Positions 16,607 to 30,732 of a stretch of DNA of 51,786 nucleotides are shown one piece after another. Source of the DNA: Akkermansiaceae bacterium. GTDB lineage: Bacteria > Verrucomicrobiota > Verrucomicrobiia > Verrucomicrobiales > Akkermansiaceae. The stretch's first letter is position 1, and each line of letters begins with the position of its first letter. The stretch is taken from positions 1-51,786 of the forward strand of contig JAPKDJ010000025.1 in the NCBI GenBank assembly GCA_026421245.1, given 5' to 3'. Both the position numbers and the translations under genes were made by a program. Below the pieces are notes generated by a model that was not told where the DNA came from, ran no database searches, and saw only the letters and a list, made by a program, of their open reading frames with translations.

Positions 16607-17410
16607 ATGATGAGGATTTTATTTTTAGGAGACGTGGTGGGTTCGCCGGGGCGGAATGCGGTGATTTCGAATCTGGCGGAGATCAAGAAGGAGCATGAGG
16701 TGGATTTCATCATTATCAATGGAGAGAACTCCGCCGGAGGAAGGGGGATCACGCCAAAAATTTGCATCGATCTGTTACGAGCCGGAGCTGCGGTGGTAAC
16801 AACCGGAGATCATGTTTGGGATCAGCGGGAGGTGCTGGACTACTTTCCGACCGAGCCAAGGTTGCTGAGACCGATTAACTTTGTTGATGCCCCCGGCGCT
16901 GGATCGGTGGTTCTAGAGACCGCAAAGGGAAAGGTTGCGGTTTTGAATGCGATGGGACGAACCTTTATGAATCCTCCACTCGAGAATCCGATTACCCTTT
17001 TGGAGGCCGAGATCTTGCGACTGCAGGAGGAGGGGGTAAAGATGATGGTGGTCGATTTTCATGCCGAGGCCACGAGCGAGAAAATTGCGATGGGACGGGC
17101 GCTGGATGGAAAGGTTTCTCTAGTGGTCGGGACTCACACGCACGTCCAGACTGCGGATGAGTCGATTTTTCCCGGCGGAACTGCCTATCTGACGGACGCG
17201 GGGATGTGCGGGCCGGAAGTGTCGGTGTTAGGAAGGGAAGTGGACTCGGTGGTTTGGCGCTTTCGAACGGGATTGCCAACGAGATTTCCAGTGGCAAAAG
17301 GACCGGTTCGCCTGTGCGGTGTCATCGTTGATATTGAAGAGGAAACGGGAAAGGCAACATCGATCTCTAGGTTTTCCAGACTGATTGAGGATGAAAGTTC
17401 TCCCAAGTAG
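16607..17410 (+). CDS. YmdB-type metallophosphoesterase (TIGR00282 family)
   Basis: 267 residues, normal for the family. Relatives are cytoplasmic dinuclear-metal phosphodiesterases acting on 2',3'-cyclic nucleotides. Metal-site motifs in order: LGDVVGSPGR (6-15), NGENSAGGRG (39-48), TTGDHVWDQ (66-74), VVDFHAEATSEK, GTHTHVQTADE and TDAGMCGP. ATG 16607 is followed directly by a second ATG at 16610, either of which could serve. It is followed after about 90 bp by the promoter of the tRNA-Thr/tuf unit, so it is not part of that operon. Confidence 0.9.
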   Translation: MMRILFLGDVVGSPGRNAVISNLAEIKKEHEVDFIIINGENSAGGRGITPKICIDLLRAGAAVVTTGDHVWDQREVLDYFPTEPRLLRPINFVDAPGAGSVVLETAKGKVAVLNAMGRTFMNPPLENPITLLEAEILRLQEEGVKMMVVDFHAEATSEKIAMGRALDGKVSLVVGTHTHVQTADESIFPGGTAYLTDAGMCGPEVSVLGREVDSVVWRFRTGLPTRFPVAKGPVRLCGVIVDIEEETGKATSISRFSRLIEDESSPK

Positions 17411-17502
17411 ATTTGTGGAGGTGTTTTGGCTTGTCTCACAAGCGCTTCCAATCCCCTGAAATAAAGGCTTTGGGCGAAAAAAACTTTCTTTTGAAAAAAC
17501 TT

Positions 17503-17530
17503 TTGACAGAGTGGCCGACTTTGCTAGTTT
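17503..17530 (+). promoter_or_regulatory. Sigma-70-type promoter of the tRNA-Thr/tuf unit
   Basis: TTGACA (17503-17508), a 16-bp spacer and TAGTTT (17525-17530), preceded by TG as an extended -10. It sits about 114 bp upstream of tRNA-Thr, after an AT-rich run that may act as an UP element. Confidence 0.65.
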
Positions 17531-17643
17531 GCCGCCGCTCTCAGCAGCGAGGCGAGGGAAGAATGAGAGGCGCACTTAAAACCAGCGTTTCTTCCTCCCC
17601 TCAACTCACTTCTGAAGGCACTCACAAACAACTTTCTGGTTCT

Positions 17644-17715
<72 letters not shown>

Positions 17716-17770
17716 CCAGAGAGATGTGTGAGACGACCCAAAACCAGCTAAAACCTAATCAACCAATACA

Positions 17771-18955
17771 ATGGCTAAAGAACAGTTCGAACGGAACAAG
17801 CCTCACGTCAACGTCGGCACCATCGGTCACGTTGACCACGGTAAGACAACCCTAACCGCCGCTATCACGACTATCCTTGCCGAGGCAAGTGGTGGTGAAG
17901 CGAAAGCTTATGACGAAATCGACGCCGCTCCCGAGGAGAAAGAGCGTGGTATCACGATCTCCACTGCTCACGTTGAGTATGAGACCGAAATTCGTCACTA
18001 TGCCCACGTTGACTGCCCCGGCCACGCCGATTACGTCAAAAACATGATCACCGGTGCCGCTCAAATGGACGGAGGTATCCTCGTGGTTTCCGCCGCAGAC
18101 GGCCCCATGCCCCAGACCCGTGAGCACATCCTGCTTGCCCGTCAGGTAGGTGTGCCCGCGCTTGTAGTTTTCCTGAACAAGACCGATCAGGTCGACGACG
18201 ATGAGCTTCTTGAGCTCGTCGAGATGGAGGTGCGCGAGCTTCTCTCCATGTATGAATATCCTGGTGACGACATTCCTATTGTCAAAGGTTCTGCTCTCAA
18301 GGCTCTCGAAGGTGACCCTGGTCAAAAAGAGGCCATCCTCAAGCTCATGGAAGCTGTTGATACCTACATCCCCTTGCCTGAGCGTCCTGTCGACCAAGAC
18401 TTCCTCATGCCTATCGAGGACGTGTTCTCGATTGAAGGACGTGGAACCGTTGCGACCGGTCGTATCGAGCGTGGCGTCATCAAGAAGATGGGTGAAGTTG
18501 AGATCGTGGGAATCCGCGACACCCAGAAGACTGTCATCACCGACATCGAGATGTTCCGTAAACTTCTTGATGAAGGTCGTGCAGGCGACAACGTCGGTCT
18601 TCTTGTCCGCGGACTTAAGAAGGACGACCTTGAGCGCGGTCAGTGTATCGTGAAGCCTGGTTCTGTGAATCCTCATACAACCTTCACTGCGGAGGTGTAT
18701 GTCCTCTCCAAGGACGAAGGTGGGCGTCACACTCCTTTCTTCTCCAACTATCGCCCACAGTTCTATTTCCGGACGACTGACGTGACTGGTTCCATGACCC
18801 TTCCCGACGGCGTCGAGATGGTCATGCCTGGTGACAACGTCAGCCTGACGGTTGAACTCATCACACCTGTCGCCATGGAGAAGGCCATGCGATTCGCGAT
18901 TCGCGAAGGTGGTCGTACCGTTGGCGCGGGCCGCGTCGGTGACATCATCAAGTAA
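17771..18955 (+). CDS. tuf: Elongation factor Tu
   Basis: 394 residues. It is the GTPase that delivers aminoacyl-tRNA to the ribosome. Motifs: P-loop GHVDHGKT (19-26), switch-region [31 protein letters not shown] (NKxD) and GSALKAL, then beta-barrel domains 2 and 3 ending GRVGDIIK. Length and sequence are canonical. Codon use is strongly biased (CTC, CGT, GCC, AAG), as expected for a very highly expressed gene. The ATG is preceded by AACCAATACA with no Shine-Dalgarno sequence. tRNA-Thr lies upstream; a hairpin and tRNA-Trp lie downstream. Confidence 0.99.
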   Translation: MAKEQFERNKPHVNVGTIGHVDHGKTTLTAAITTILAEASGGEAKAYDEIDAAPEEKERGITISTAHVEYETEIRHYAHVDCPGHADYVKNMITGAAQMDGGILVVSAADGPMPQTREHILLARQVGVPALVVFLNKTDQVDDDELLELVEMEVRELLSMYEYPGDDIPIVKGSALKALEGDPGQKEAILKLMEAVDTYIPLPERPVDQDFLMPIEDVFSIEGRGTVATGRIERGVIKKMGEVEIVGIRDTQKTVITDIEMFRKLLDEGRAGDNVGLLVRGLKKDDLERGQCIVKPGSVNPHTTFTAEVYVLSKDEGGRHTPFFSNYRPQFYFRTTDVTGSMTLPDGVEMVMPGDNVSLTVELITPVAMEKAMRFAIREGGRTVGAGRVGDIIK

Positions 18956-19016
18956 TCTTGATTTATAGACAGGTTGACTTTTCCAGCGGGAAAGACGACT
19001 TGTTGGCTGGTTTCAC

Positions 19017-19044
19017 AGGGGCACTCCTCAAAGGGAGTGCCCCT
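19017..19044 (+). terminator. Hairpin after tuf
   Basis: AGGGGCACTCC and GGAGTGCCCCT form a perfect 11-bp stem with a 6-base loop, 61 bp after the tuf stop and 37 bp before tRNA-Trp. There is no U tract. It may end or attenuate tuf transcription or mark a processing site. Confidence 0.6.
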
Positions 19045-19081
19045 CAGTCGCCTCAAAATACAAACTCTCTCCAAAGTATCT

Positions 19082-19154
19082 AGGACAGTAGCTCAATTGG
19101 TAGAGCATCGGTTTCCAAAACCGAGGGTTGCAGGTTCAAGTCCTGTCTGTCCTG
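19082..19154 (+). tRNA. tRNA-Trp (anticodon CCA)
   Basis: Acceptor AGGACAG/CTGTCCT, D arm GCTC/GAGC, anticodon stem TCGGT/ACCGA with loop TTCCAAA (anticodon CCA), T arm GCAGG TTCAAGT CCTGT. CCA follows at 19155-19157. It lies 22 bp before secE, the usual place for tRNA-Trp in many bacteria. Confidence 0.96.
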
Positions 19155-19176
19155 CCACTTTTCAACACATTCTAAA

Positions 19177-19404
19177 ATGTTCCAAAAACTCTTTAAATTC
19201 ATTGGCGAGGTTAAGACCGAGCTCCGCAAAGCATCGTGGCCCTGGGAATCGGATCCTAAGATTCGTGGATTTAAGAAATACAAAGAACTCATCGATTCTA
19301 CTGTCGTTGTTCTCGTCGCCATCCTCTTACTCGCCGCGTATGTGGCTCTGTGGGATCTCATTCACACCCAGGCGGTATCCTTTCTGGGAGGTCTGGCCAG
19401 CTAA
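19177..19404 (+). CDS. secE: Preprotein translocase subunit SecE
   Basis: 75 residues with a single transmembrane helix, the short form found in most bacteria. An amphipathic N-terminal part (FKFIGEVKTELRKASWP) carries the conserved V-x-x-E-x-x-K-x-x-W-P motif, and a helix VVVLVAILLLAAYVALWDLI follows. It stabilises SecY in the SecYEG channel. It sits between tRNA-Trp and nusG in the conserved order. The ATG has no Shine-Dalgarno sequence (TTCTAAA before it). Confidence 0.95.
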   Translation: MFQKLFKFIGEVKTELRKASWPWESDPKIRGFKKYKELIDSTVVVLVAILLLAAYVALWDLIHTQAVSFLGGLAS

Positions 19405-19466
19405 AGGCGGCATTTCTCCCTTCATTTTCCGTTTCAATCGTAGCTTCGAAACAACCTTTCTATCAA

Positions 19467-20036
19467 ATGCCCCGTATTCCCGATCCCAAAGACCAGTGGT
19501 ATGTCGTTCATGTTCTCTCCGGCCAGGAGGGTAAAGTGAAGGCTCGCATCGAGCGCCTCGTGGAGTCCGAAGAGCTTGGCGATAAGATTTTCAACATTCT
19601 CGTTCCCACCGAGCTGGTTTCAGAAGTCCGCGCGGGTAAGAAGACCGAGCAGAAGAAGAAATTCTTCCCCGGTTACGTCATCATCAATATGCACCTTCTC
19701 GACGAGCACAACGATGTCGTCGAGGATACCTGGTCTTTCATGCAACAGCTTGATGGTTCGATTGGTTTCGCGGGAGCCAAAAATAAGCCTATTCCGATGC
19801 GCCCCAAGGAGGTCGCAAGCATGCTGAGTCAGATCGAAGAGCGCGAAGGCAGCGTTCGCCCCTCCATCGAATTTGAGGTGGGGGATACAGTCAAGGTTTC
19901 CGATGGGCCGTTTGAATCCCAGAACGGTATTGTCGAGGAAATCGACCCTGAGCGCGGGAAAATGCGCGTGGCAGTCACCATTTTTGGTCGTTCCACTCCG
20001 GTTGAATTGGAATATTGGCAGGTTGAGAAGGAGTAA
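19467..20036 (+). CDS. nusG: Transcription termination/antitermination factor NusG
   Basis: 189 residues from ATG 19467; the open frame extends upstream to 19350 but overlaps secE, and NusG homology begins at this Met (DQWYVVHVLSGQEGKVK). The NGN domain covers about 10-120, with FFPGYVIINM as its RNA-polymerase-binding core strand. A KOW domain follows at about 135-189 (VGDTVKVSDGPFESQNGIVEEID). It links RNA polymerase to Rho and to the ribosome. It is 62 bp downstream of secE and should be co-transcribed with it. Confidence 0.97.
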   Translation: MPRIPDPKDQWYVVHVLSGQEGKVKARIERLVESEELGDKIFNILVPTELVSEVRAGKKTEQKKKFFPGYVIINMHLLDEHNDVVEDTWSFMQQLDGSIGFAGAKNKPIPMRPKEVASMLSQIEEREGSVRPSIEFEVGDTVKVSDGPFESQNGIVEEIDPERGKMRVAVTIFGRSTPVELEYWQVEKE

Positions 20037-20123
20037 AACTGTTTAAGAACCGGTTTCATCTTGACTTTTTTCGAAATTTCGTCCCACACAACCCCTCGCC
20101 GATCGCGGCATCACTCAATTATC

Positions 20124-20549
20124 ATGGCCAAGGAAGTAAAATCAGTCCTCAAACTCCAGATTCTAGCTGGACAAGCGAACCCTTCACCCCCCGTCGGACC
20201 AGCTCTTGGTCAGGCCGGAGTGAACATCATGGGATTTTGTAAGGAGTTTAATGCCACGACCCAGGGTTCTTCCGGTGATCTCCTTCCGACTGTTATCACC
20301 GTCTATAAAGACGCAAGCTTTACCTTTATCACTAAGCAGCCCCCTGCCGCGGTTCTTTTAAAGAAAGCCGCTGGTCTTGCCTCTGGTTCTGGTGAGCCAA
20401 ACAAAGTCAAGGTCGGAACACTTTCGAAAGCCAAGCTTATGGAAGTTGTCGAGCGTAAGATGCCTGACCTTAACACCAGCGATCCTGAGCAAGCTGCCAA
20501 GATTCTCGCCGGAACGGCCATGCAGATGGGCCTCGAAATCGAGTGGTGA
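20124..20549 (+). CDS. rplK: 50S ribosomal protein L11
   Basis: 141 residues, typical length. Part of the GTPase-associated centre, bound to 23S rRNA. Recognised by [22 protein letters not shown] near the N-terminus and the C-terminal rRNA-binding [20 protein letters not shown] and [14 protein letters not shown]. The ATG at 20124 matches the normal start ([11 protein letters not shown]); an in-frame ATG at 20061 adds an unrelated leader. The 87-bp gap after nusG holds TTGACT and the palindrome CGAAATTTCG, but no convincing -10 element. Confidence 0.98.
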   Translation: MAKEVKSVLKLQILAGQANPSPPVGPALGQAGVNIMGFCKEFNATTQGSSGDLLPTVITVYKDASFTFITKQPPAAVLLKKAAGLASGSGEPNKVKVGTLSKAKLMEVVERKMPDLNTSDPEQAAKILAGTAMQMGLEIEW

Positions 20550-20610
20550 AAATTTCAACCGCAGGAGGTGAGGTGTCAAATGTCTCTCCGACCGCACTGC
20601 AAGCAAAACA

Positions 20611-21309
20611 ATGAGTAGCAAAAGAAGCAAAAGATACGAGAAGGCCGCGGCACTCGTCGAAGAGGGGAAAGGTTATTCCCTCGAAGACGCCGTTGCTCTT
20701 CTGAAAAAATTTCCTGCGCCCAAGTTTGACGCCACCGTCACGCTTTCGGCCCACCTCGGAGTGGATCCCCGGAAAAGCGACCAGATGGTTCGTGGATCAG
20801 TCGCCCTTCCTCACGGAACGGGTAAGAAGGTTAAGGTGATTGTTTTCGCCACTGGTGATGCCGCCAAGGCAGCCACCGAAGCAGGTGCCGACGAAGTCGG
20901 CTTCGAAGAGCTCATTAAGAAGGTTCAGGGTGGATACACTGACTTCGACGCTGCCATCGCCACACCCGACGCCATGACGGAGGTTCGTAAGATTGCTCGT
21001 GTCCTCGGACCACGTGGCCTCATGCCCAATCCCAAGACTGGAACTGTCACCGACGACACCGCGACGGCCGTGAATGCCGTTAAGGCTGGTCGCATCGACT
21101 ATAAGATCGACAAAAGCTCCAACATCGCCGCAGCATGCGGAAAGGCCTCCTTCTCTGAGGCACAGCTTCTTGAAAATCTTGGCTCTCTCGTTGATAGTAT
21201 CGTAAAAGCCAAGCCCGCCTCCGCCAAGGGTAACTACATCCAGAGCTTCACACTCACCGCTTCCATGCTTCCGGGAATCTCGCTCGATATCTCTTCTTAC
21301 ACCGCCTAA
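20611..21309 (+). CDS. rplA: 50S ribosomal protein L1
   Basis: 232 residues. Forms the L1 stalk of the 50S subunit and in many bacteria represses its own operon. Diagnostic stretches: KFDATVTLSAHLGVDPRKSDQMVRGSV split by the usual two-domain layout, RVLGPRGLMPNPKTGTV in the second domain, and a C-terminal SIVKAKPASAKGNYIQSFTL. It is 61 bp after rplK. Start context is GCAAAACAATG, without a Shine-Dalgarno sequence. Confidence 0.98.
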   Translation: MSSKRSKRYEKAAALVEEGKGYSLEDAVALLKKFPAPKFDATVTLSAHLGVDPRKSDQMVRGSVALPHGTGKKVKVIVFATGDAAKAATEAGADEVGFEELIKKVQGGYTDFDAAIATPDAMTEVRKIARVLGPRGLMPNPKTGTVTDDTATAVNAVKAGRIDYKIDKSSNIAAACGKASFSEAQLLENLGSLVDSIVKAKPASAKGNYIQSFTLTASMLPGISLDISSYTA

Positions 21310-21320
21310 CACCGCAGACC

Positions 21321-21824
21321 ATGAACCCAGATAAGAAATTTATTCTCGACGAAATCAAGGGCCGCGTTGACGAATCCGCTTTCGTCCTTGTGGTGGACTA
21401 TACCGGAACAACTGTTCCCGAGTTTAGTGAGCTTCGCGCCCGCCTTCTTGAGCAAGGAGCCGAGTGCCACGTCGCCAAGAACTCCTTCATGAAACGTGTT
21501 CTTTCGGAATCCGGTCTTCCCGATCTTGGCGAAGACCTCGTCGGCCAGACTGCTTTCGTGACCGGTGAAGCCGATGTTTGTGCGGTTGCCAAGGTAGTCG
21601 CCAATTTTGAAAAGGAATTCAAGAAGCCTGAGATCAAGGCTGGAATTCTCGATGGGGCTGTGCTGAGTGCCGGCCAGGTCAAGGGACTTGCTGCGCTTCC
21701 GCCACGCAAAGTCCTGCTCTCCCAGCTTCTGGCAACTATCAACGCTCCTGCAACCCAGCTGGTGCGCGTTGTCAACGAACCCGCCGCGAGTATCGCTCGT
21801 GTCATCAAAGCAAAATTCGACTAA
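21321..21824 (+). CDS. rplJ: 50S ribosomal protein L10
   Basis: 167 residues. Base of the L7/L12 stalk. N-terminal rRNA-binding domain with VLVVDYTGTTVPEFSELRARL, HVAKNSFMKRVL and AGILDGAVLSAGQVKGLAALPPR; the C-terminal helix that binds L7/L12 dimers follows (LVRVVNEPAASIARVIKAK). The gene begins 11 bp after rplA. Confidence 0.97.
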   Translation: MNPDKKFILDEIKGRVDESAFVLVVDYTGTTVPEFSELRARLLEQGAECHVAKNSFMKRVLSESGLPDLGEDLVGQTAFVTGEADVCAVAKVVANFEKEFKKPEIKAGILDGAVLSAGQVKGLAALPPRKVLLSQLLATINAPATQLVRVVNEPAASIARVIKAKFD

Positions 21825-21975
21825 GAGAAAAAATTTGAACGGATGGCCCGACCTGATCTGCTTTGTAGAATAGGGGAGGCTTGGAAAACAAAACTGGTTC
21901 CTCGTCGGTCTTACGGTAGTGAGACTGAAATGATTGGATAGCCCCAAGCGCGACGATACCGACCCAACTAAAACA

Positions 21976-22353
21976 ATGTCAGACATTACAAAAATTGCAG
22001 AAGAGCTCGGCAAGCTTACCGTCCTGGAAGCCGCCGAATTGGTTAAACATCTCGAGGAAGAGTGGGGCGTGAGCGCTGCACCTGCCGCTGGAGTCGCTGT
22101 CGCCGGTCCTGCCGCCGATGCTGCCCCTGCTGAGGCGCAAACCGAATTCGACGTCATCATCGCTGAAGTCGGAGGTAACAAGATCTCCGTCATTAAGGCC
22201 GTGCGTGAAGTCGCTTCCGGACTCGGACTTGCGGACGCCAAGAAGCTTGTTGAAAGCGCACCCACACCTGTTCTCGAAGGAGTCAGCAAAGACGATGCCG
22301 AAGCCGCCAAGGCCAAGCTCGAGGAAGCTGGAGCCAAGATCGAGCTCAAGTAA
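21976..22353 (+). CDS. rplL: 50S ribosomal protein L7/L12
   Basis: 125 residues, canonical. N-terminal dimerisation helix ([20 protein letters not shown]), an Ala/Pro-rich hinge (about 33-52), and the C-terminal factor-binding domain [19 protein letters not shown] with [13 protein letters not shown]. An in-frame ATG at 21934 lies upstream, but homology starts at 21976. A 151-bp gap separates it from rplJ; this is longer than the other gaps and could hold an internal regulatory element, though I see only a weak TCTTAC/GTGAGA hairpin. Confidence 0.97.
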   Translation: MSDITKIAEELGKLTVLEAAELVKHLEEEWGVSAAPAAGVAVAGPAADAAPAEAQTEFDVIIAEVGGNKISVIKAVREVASGLGLADAKKLVESAPTPVLEGVSKDDAEAAKAKLEEAGAKIELK

Positions 22354-22369
22354 CAATCTCCGGATTTCA

Positions 22370-22399
22370 CCCAACTCCGGCTTCCGAGTCGGAGTTGGG
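22370..22399 (+). promoter_or_regulatory. Hairpin after rplL, possible attenuator before rpoB
   Basis: CCCAACTCCG and CGGAGTTGGG form a perfect 10-bp stem with a 10-base loop 16 bp after the rplL stop. No U tract follows. In many bacteria partial termination here sets the ratio of L7/L12 to RNA polymerase subunits; that role is inferred by position. Confidence 0.5.
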
Positions 22400-22514
22400 C
22401 CCGGCCGGAGGAAAAGCAAAATCATCCCCGTTTCGACCCAAATTTCACATTTGGGATTTTTCGTCGATAGTGCTTTCCCTCCGTTCGTGCCCACCATTAC
22501 ACGTAGTCATTGAC

Positions 22515-22572
22515 GGAATTGCAATTCCAGACCCAGAAATCACGCCATATCTCAAACGGTCGAGTTGACCGT
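22515..22572 (+). promoter_or_regulatory. Structured rpoB leader: 14-bp palindrome and a second hairpin
   Basis: GGAATTGCAATTCC (22515-22528) is a perfect palindrome directly after a TTGACG hexamer. ACGGTC/GACCGT (22556-22572) forms a 6-bp stem with loop GAGTT. Both lie in the 257-bp gap before rpoB. No full promoter with proper spacing is clear; the nearest is TTGACC with a 14-bp spacer to TAAAAT. Confidence 0.35.
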
Positions 22573-22610
22573 GTGGGCTTGGCGTAAAATCTCATCCGGA
22601 TCCTAATATT

Positions 22611-26480
<3,870 letters not shown>

Positions 26481-26518
26481 ATCTCAACACAAAAACAAAA
26501 CTACCAACTACAAATACT

Positions 26519-29500
26519 ATGAGTGTTGAAACCAATCTTCGCGAACTCTATGGGGTCGATCAAAAACCCGAACCTTTTGATCAGGTCTCCATCACCGTCG
26601 CAAATCCTGAAATCATCCGCACTTGGTCCACAGGTGAAGTTCTCAATCCTGAGACCATCAACTACCGGACCTTCAAGCCTGAGAAAGGTGGCCTCTTCTG
26701 TGAGCGCATCTTTGGACCGACCCGTGATTGGGAGTGTGCTTGCGGAAAATACAAGCGCATTAAGCACAAGGGCACCGTTTGTGACCGTTGCGGCGTGGAA
26801 GTGACCCTAAGCCGTGTTCGTCGCGAGCGCATGGGCCACATTGACCTTGCTGTTCCTGTCACCCACATCTGGTTCTATAAGTGCATGCCATCACGCATTG
26901 GTCTTGTTCTCGACATGACCGCCCGCGAGCTGGAGCGTGTCATTTACTATGAAGACTATCTCGTCACCGAACCTGGCAAAACCGCTCTTGAGCGTGGCCA
27001 GCTTCTCACCGAAGGTGAGCTGCGTGATGCCGAGGACGACTACGGTGAAGAAGCGTTCCGCGCCGGAATGGGTGCCGAGGCGATCCGCGACCTTCTTTCC
27101 CAAGTGAATCTCGAAGAGCTCATCGTTGAGCTCGAAGAGGCCATGGAGTCAACCCGCTCAAAGCAGAATCGCAAGAAACTCGCCAAGCGTCTCAAGCTTT
27201 CCCGTGGCTTCTTGCAGTCCAACTCACGCCCTGAATGGATGATCATGACAGTTCTTCCTGTCATTCCTCCCGACCTTCGCCCGCTTGTTCCTTTGGAAGG
27301 TGGCCGCTTTGCGACCTCCGACTTGAACGACCTCTACCGTCGCGTCATCAACCGGAACAATCGTCTCCGCAACCTCATGCAGTTGAAGACCCCTGAGGTC
27401 ATCATTCGCAACGAGAAGCGTATGCTTCAGGAAGCTGTCGATGCTCTCTTTGACAACGGTCGTCACGGCCGTGCCGTCACTGGCGCTGGAAACCGTGCCC
27501 TCAAGTCCCTCTCGGACATGCTCAAGGGTAAAGGTGGACGTTTTCGTCAGAACCTTCTCGGTAAGCGAGTTGATTACTCAGGTCGTTCCGTCATCGTGAT
27601 CGGACCGGAGCTCAAACTGAACCAGTGTGGTCTTCCCAAGAAGATGGCCCTGACTCTCTTCGAGCCCTTCATCATCCGTCGCCTGAAGGAACTCGGCTAC
27701 TGCCACACTGTTCGTTCGGCTAAGAAGATGATCGACCGCAAGACCACCGAGGTCTGGGACATCCTCGCCGAAGTGACCAACGGACACCCGGTGATGCTCA
27801 ACCGCGCTCCGACTCTCCACCGTCTTTCGATTCAGGCTTTCGAGCCTGTTCTGATCGAGGGCTCGGCCATTCGTCTGCATCCGCTCACGTGTGGTGCTTA
27901 CAATGCTGATTTCGACGGTGACCAAATGGCGGTGCACGTTCCACTTTCTGTGGAAGCCCAGCTGGAAACTCGCCAGCTCATGCTTGCGACAAACAACATC
28001 TTCTCTCCGGCATCCGGGCGTCCCGTGATCACTCCTTCCCAGGACATCATTTTGGGAACCTACTACCTCACCTGGGCCAAGGTTCGCACTCAGAAGGTGA
28101 TCGATAAACAGGGGCACCTGCCTCTCTTCGAGAACACCACCGAGGTCGAATTTGCCATCGCAAACCGCAAGCTCGATTACCACCAGTATATCCGCCTGCG
28201 CAACCCTGATTTTGGCAAGGACACCGTCTTTGGCAACAAGGAGGCAAAGATCATCGAGACCACTCCGGGACGCGTTCGCTTCAATGAAATCTGGCCTGAC
28301 GGCGTTGGATTCTACAACAACAACGTTGGCAAGGGACAGATCGGAGACATCATTTGGCGCTGTTATCAGCAAGCCGGAGGTGAGGCCACTGTCACCACGA
28401 TGGATAATCTTAAGGAACTCGGCTTCAAAGAGGCCACCCGGTCCGGTTGTTCCATTGGGATCGTCGATATGGTGATTCCCGAGGAGAAGCCGGCGGAACT
28501 TGAAAAGGCTTACGCCGATGTCGAGACCGTCAACAAGCAATACCGCAACGGTGTCATCACCAACGGTGAGCGCTATCAAAAGGTTGTCGATATCTGGACT
28601 CGTGCAGGCGATAACATCGCCAATGCGCTCTACCGCAAGCTCGAATACAACGAAGGCAAGGAGAAGGCCAACCCACTCTTCATGATGGTTGACTCCGGTG
28701 CCCGTGGTAACAAGAACCAGATTAAGCAACTCTCTGGAATGCGTGGATTGATGGCCAAACCTTCCGGTGAGATTATCGAGCGACCCATTACCTCGAACTT
28801 CCGAGAAGGTCTCTCCGTGCTGGAATATTTCATCTCCACCCACGGCGCGCGTAAAGGTCTTGCCGATACCGCGCTTAAGACCGCTGACTCGGGATACATG
28901 ACCCGTAAGTTGGTGGATGTTTCCCAGGATGTGATTCTCACCGAGCCCGATTGCGGAACGGTCAAAGGAATCACCGTCCACGCCATCTACTCGGGTGACG
29001 AGGAAGCCGCTTCCTTGCAATCCCGCATTTATGGCCGGACCTCTTGTGAAACCGTCAAAGATCCTGTCTCCGGCAAGACCATTGTCAAAACCGGAGAGCT
29101 CATGGGCGAAGAGACCTCGATTTCCGTAGAAAACGTCGGTCACGAGCGTCTCAAGATCCGCAGCCCGCTCACTTGTGAGTCCGAGCGTGGATGTTGTCAG
29201 TCTTGCTACGGTCTCAACCTCGCCACGGGTAACCTTGGTAAGATTGGTGAAGCCGTCGGCATCATTGCCGCGCAGTCCATCGGTGAGCCCGGAACGCAGT
29301 TGACCATGCGTACATTCCACTCCGGTGGTGTGGCCCTTGGTGCAACAAAGCAGCCTGAGATCAAAGCCAAGAACAAAGGTGTGGCCTTCTATAAGGACCT
29401 CCGCACAGTGGAGGACGTCGATGGAAACTTCGTGATTCTTAACAAGAACGGTTCACTTTCCGTCCGCGATAAGGATGGGCTTGAGCTGGAATCCTACAAT

Positions 29501-30676
29501 GTGGTTATTGGTTCGGTCATCTCTGTCCCTGACGGAGGAGACGTGAAGAAGAACCAGTCCATCTTGACCTGGGATCCCCACTCCGTCCCCATTATTGCCG
29601 GATCCGGTGGTAAGGTTGAGTTCCGCGACATGATCACTGGTATCACCATTCAGTCCGAGACCGATAAGGCGACCGGCAAGAAAGGATTGACCGTGACCGA
29701 GCACAAAGAGGATCTCCATCCTCAGATTGTCATCATTAATCCTAAGTCTAAGGAAGTTCTCAGTAGCTACTCCATCCCGGTCGGTGCTCACCTCTCTGTT
29801 AAGGAGAACAGCAAGATCGCTGGTGGTGTTCAACTGGCGCGGACGCCGCGTAAGGTTGCCAAGACTGGTGATATCACTGGTGGTCTTCCCCGGGTGGCCG
29901 AGCTCTTCGAAGCTCGTCGACCCAAGGATGCCTGCGTTATCGCCAAGCTTGATGGTGAAATCTCCTTCGGAGGCACTGTTCGCGGCAAGCGTAAGGTCAT
30001 TGTCACCCATTCCGAGTCATCCGAAACCGCTGATCACCTTGTCCCAATGGGCAAGCACATGATTGTCGGTGAAGGTGACATGGTGGTTCGTGGTGATCAA
30101 ATTACCGAAGGCCCCGTGGCTCCTGAGGATCTCCTCGAGGCTTGTGGCCCCCAGGCTCTGCAGGAGCACCTCAACAACGAGGTCCAGACGGTTTACCGTT
30201 CGCAGGGTGTGGAGATCAATGACAAGCACATTGAGATCATTATCCGCCAGATGCTTCGTAAGGTGAAGATCACCGAGCCCGGTGATACCGAGTTCCTCTG
30301 GGGAGACCAGATCGAGAAGAACACCTTCAAGGCCGAGAACGACCGTGTTTCTGCCGAGGGTGGTAAGCCCGCCGAGGCCGAGCCCGTCCTTCTTGGAATC
30401 ACCAAAGCCTCGATCGAGACCGAGTCGTTCATTTCGGCAGCCTCCTTCCAGGACACCACCCGGGTTCTGACGGATGCGGCAACCCTTGGAAAGATCGATA
30501 CCCTTCGTGGCTTCAAGGAAAACGTTATTCTCGGACACCTCATTCCTGCTGGAACCGGCTTCCCAGTTCACAAGAACTCCGACTTCGAAATGACTGTCGA
30601 GGAGCCCGAGCCCGTCGTTGAAGAGAAGGAAGACGAGGGTGGTGATATTCCCAAAGCGGAAGCTTCAGGCGAGTAA
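26519..30676 (+). CDS. rpoC: DNA-directed RNA polymerase subunit beta'
   Basis: 1385 residues. Carries the catalytic Mg motif NADFDGD at 462-468. First zinc site [20 protein letters not shown] near residue 75; second zinc site formed by a Cys after the trigger-loop region together with [13 protein letters not shown]. Other landmarks: [29 protein letters not shown] and the bridge-helix/trigger-loop region with [18 protein letters not shown]. The C-terminus ends in an acidic Glu-rich tail. Length fits beta' without large lineage insertions. The ATG follows AACTACAAATACT, again without a Shine-Dalgarno sequence. A strong terminator lies 20 bp after the stop. Confidence 0.99.
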   Translation: MSVETNLRELYGVDQKPEPFDQVSITVANPEIIRTWSTGEVLNPETINYRTFKPEKGGLFCERIFGPTRDWECACGKYKRIKHKGTVCDRCGVEVTLSRVRRERMGHIDLAVPVTHIWFYKCMPSRIGLVLDMTARELERVIYYEDYLVTEPGKTALERGQLLTEGELRDAEDDYGEEAFRAGMGAEAIRDLLSQVNLEELIVELEEAMESTRSKQNRKKLAKRLKLSRGFLQSNSRPEWMIMTVLPVIPPDLRPLVPLEGGRFATSDLNDLYRRVINRNNRLRNLMQLKTPEVIIRNEKRMLQEAVDALFDNGRHGRAVTGAGNRALKSLSDMLKGKGGRFRQNLLGKRVDYSGRSVIVIGPELKLNQCGLPKKMALTLFEPFIIRRLKELGYCHTVRSAKKMIDRKTTEVWDILAEVTNGHPVMLNRAPTLHRLSIQAFEPVLIEGSAIRLHPLTCGAYNADFDGDQMAVHVPLSVEAQLETRQLMLATNNIFSPASGRPVITPSQDIILGTYYLTWAKVRTQKVIDKQGHLPLFENTTEVEFAIANRKLDYHQYIRLRNPDFGKDTVFGNKEAKIIETTPGRVRFNEIWPDGVGFYNNNVGKGQIGDIIWRCYQQAGGEATVTTMDNLKELGFKEATRSGCSIGIVDMVIPEEKPAELEKAYADVETVNKQYRNGVITNGERYQKVVDIWTRAGDNIANALYRKLEYNEGKEKANPLFMMVDSGARGNKNQIKQLSGMRGLMAKPSGEIIERPITSNFREGLSVLEYFISTHGARKGLADTALKTADSGYMTRKLVDVSQDVILTEPDCGTVKGITVHAIYSGDEEAASLQSRIYGRTSCETVKDPVSGKTIVKTGELMGEETSISVENVGHERLKIRSPLTCESERGCCQSCYGLNLATGNLGKIGEAVGIIAAQSIGEPGTQLTMRTFHSGGVALGATKQPEIKAKNKGVAFYKDLRTVEDVDGNFVILNKNGSLSVRDKDGLELESYNVVIGSVISVPDGGDVKKNQSILTWDPHSVPIIAGSGGKVEFRDMITGITIQSETDKATGKKGLTVTEHKEDLHPQIVIINPKSKEVLSSYSIPVGAHLSVKENSKIAGGVQLARTPRKVAKTGDITGGLPRVAELFEARRPKDACVIAKLDGEISFGGTVRGKRKVIVTHSESSETADHLVPMGKHMIVGEGDMVVRGDQITEGPVAPEDLLEACGPQALQEHLNNEVQTVYRSQGVEINDKHIEIIIRQMLRKVKITEPGDTEFLWGDQIEKNTFKAENDRVSAEGGKPAEAEPVLLGITKASIETESFISAASFQDTTRVLTDAATLGKIDTLRGFKENVILGHLIPAGTGFPVHKNSDFEMTVEEPEPVVEEKEDEGGDIPKAEASGE

Positions 30677-30695
30677 AAATCACCTTAACAACTTC

Positions 30696-30732
30696 AAAGC
30701 CCCGATGTGCGAAAGCACGTCGGGGTTTTTTT
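30696..30732 (+). terminator. Rho-independent terminator of the rpoBC operon
   Basis: AAAGCCCCGATGTGC, tetraloop GAAA and GCACGTCGGGGTTTTTTT form a long GC-rich stem with one wobble pair and a run of seven T. It is the most canonical terminator in the window. Confidence 0.92.

Noticed and set aside
17429..17443. GCTTGT/ACAAGC hairpin after the YmdB-type gene
   Set aside because: Six-bp stem, no U tract, not distinctive enough to call a terminator.
21306..22370. 354-codon minus-strand frame opposite rplJ and rplL
   Set aside because: Low-complexity Ser/Ala/Leu translation antisense to two well-recognised ribosomal protein genes.
27578..29320. 580-codon minus-strand frame opposite rpoC
   Set aside because: Shadow frame created by the strong codon bias of rpoC; the plus-strand protein is unmistakable.
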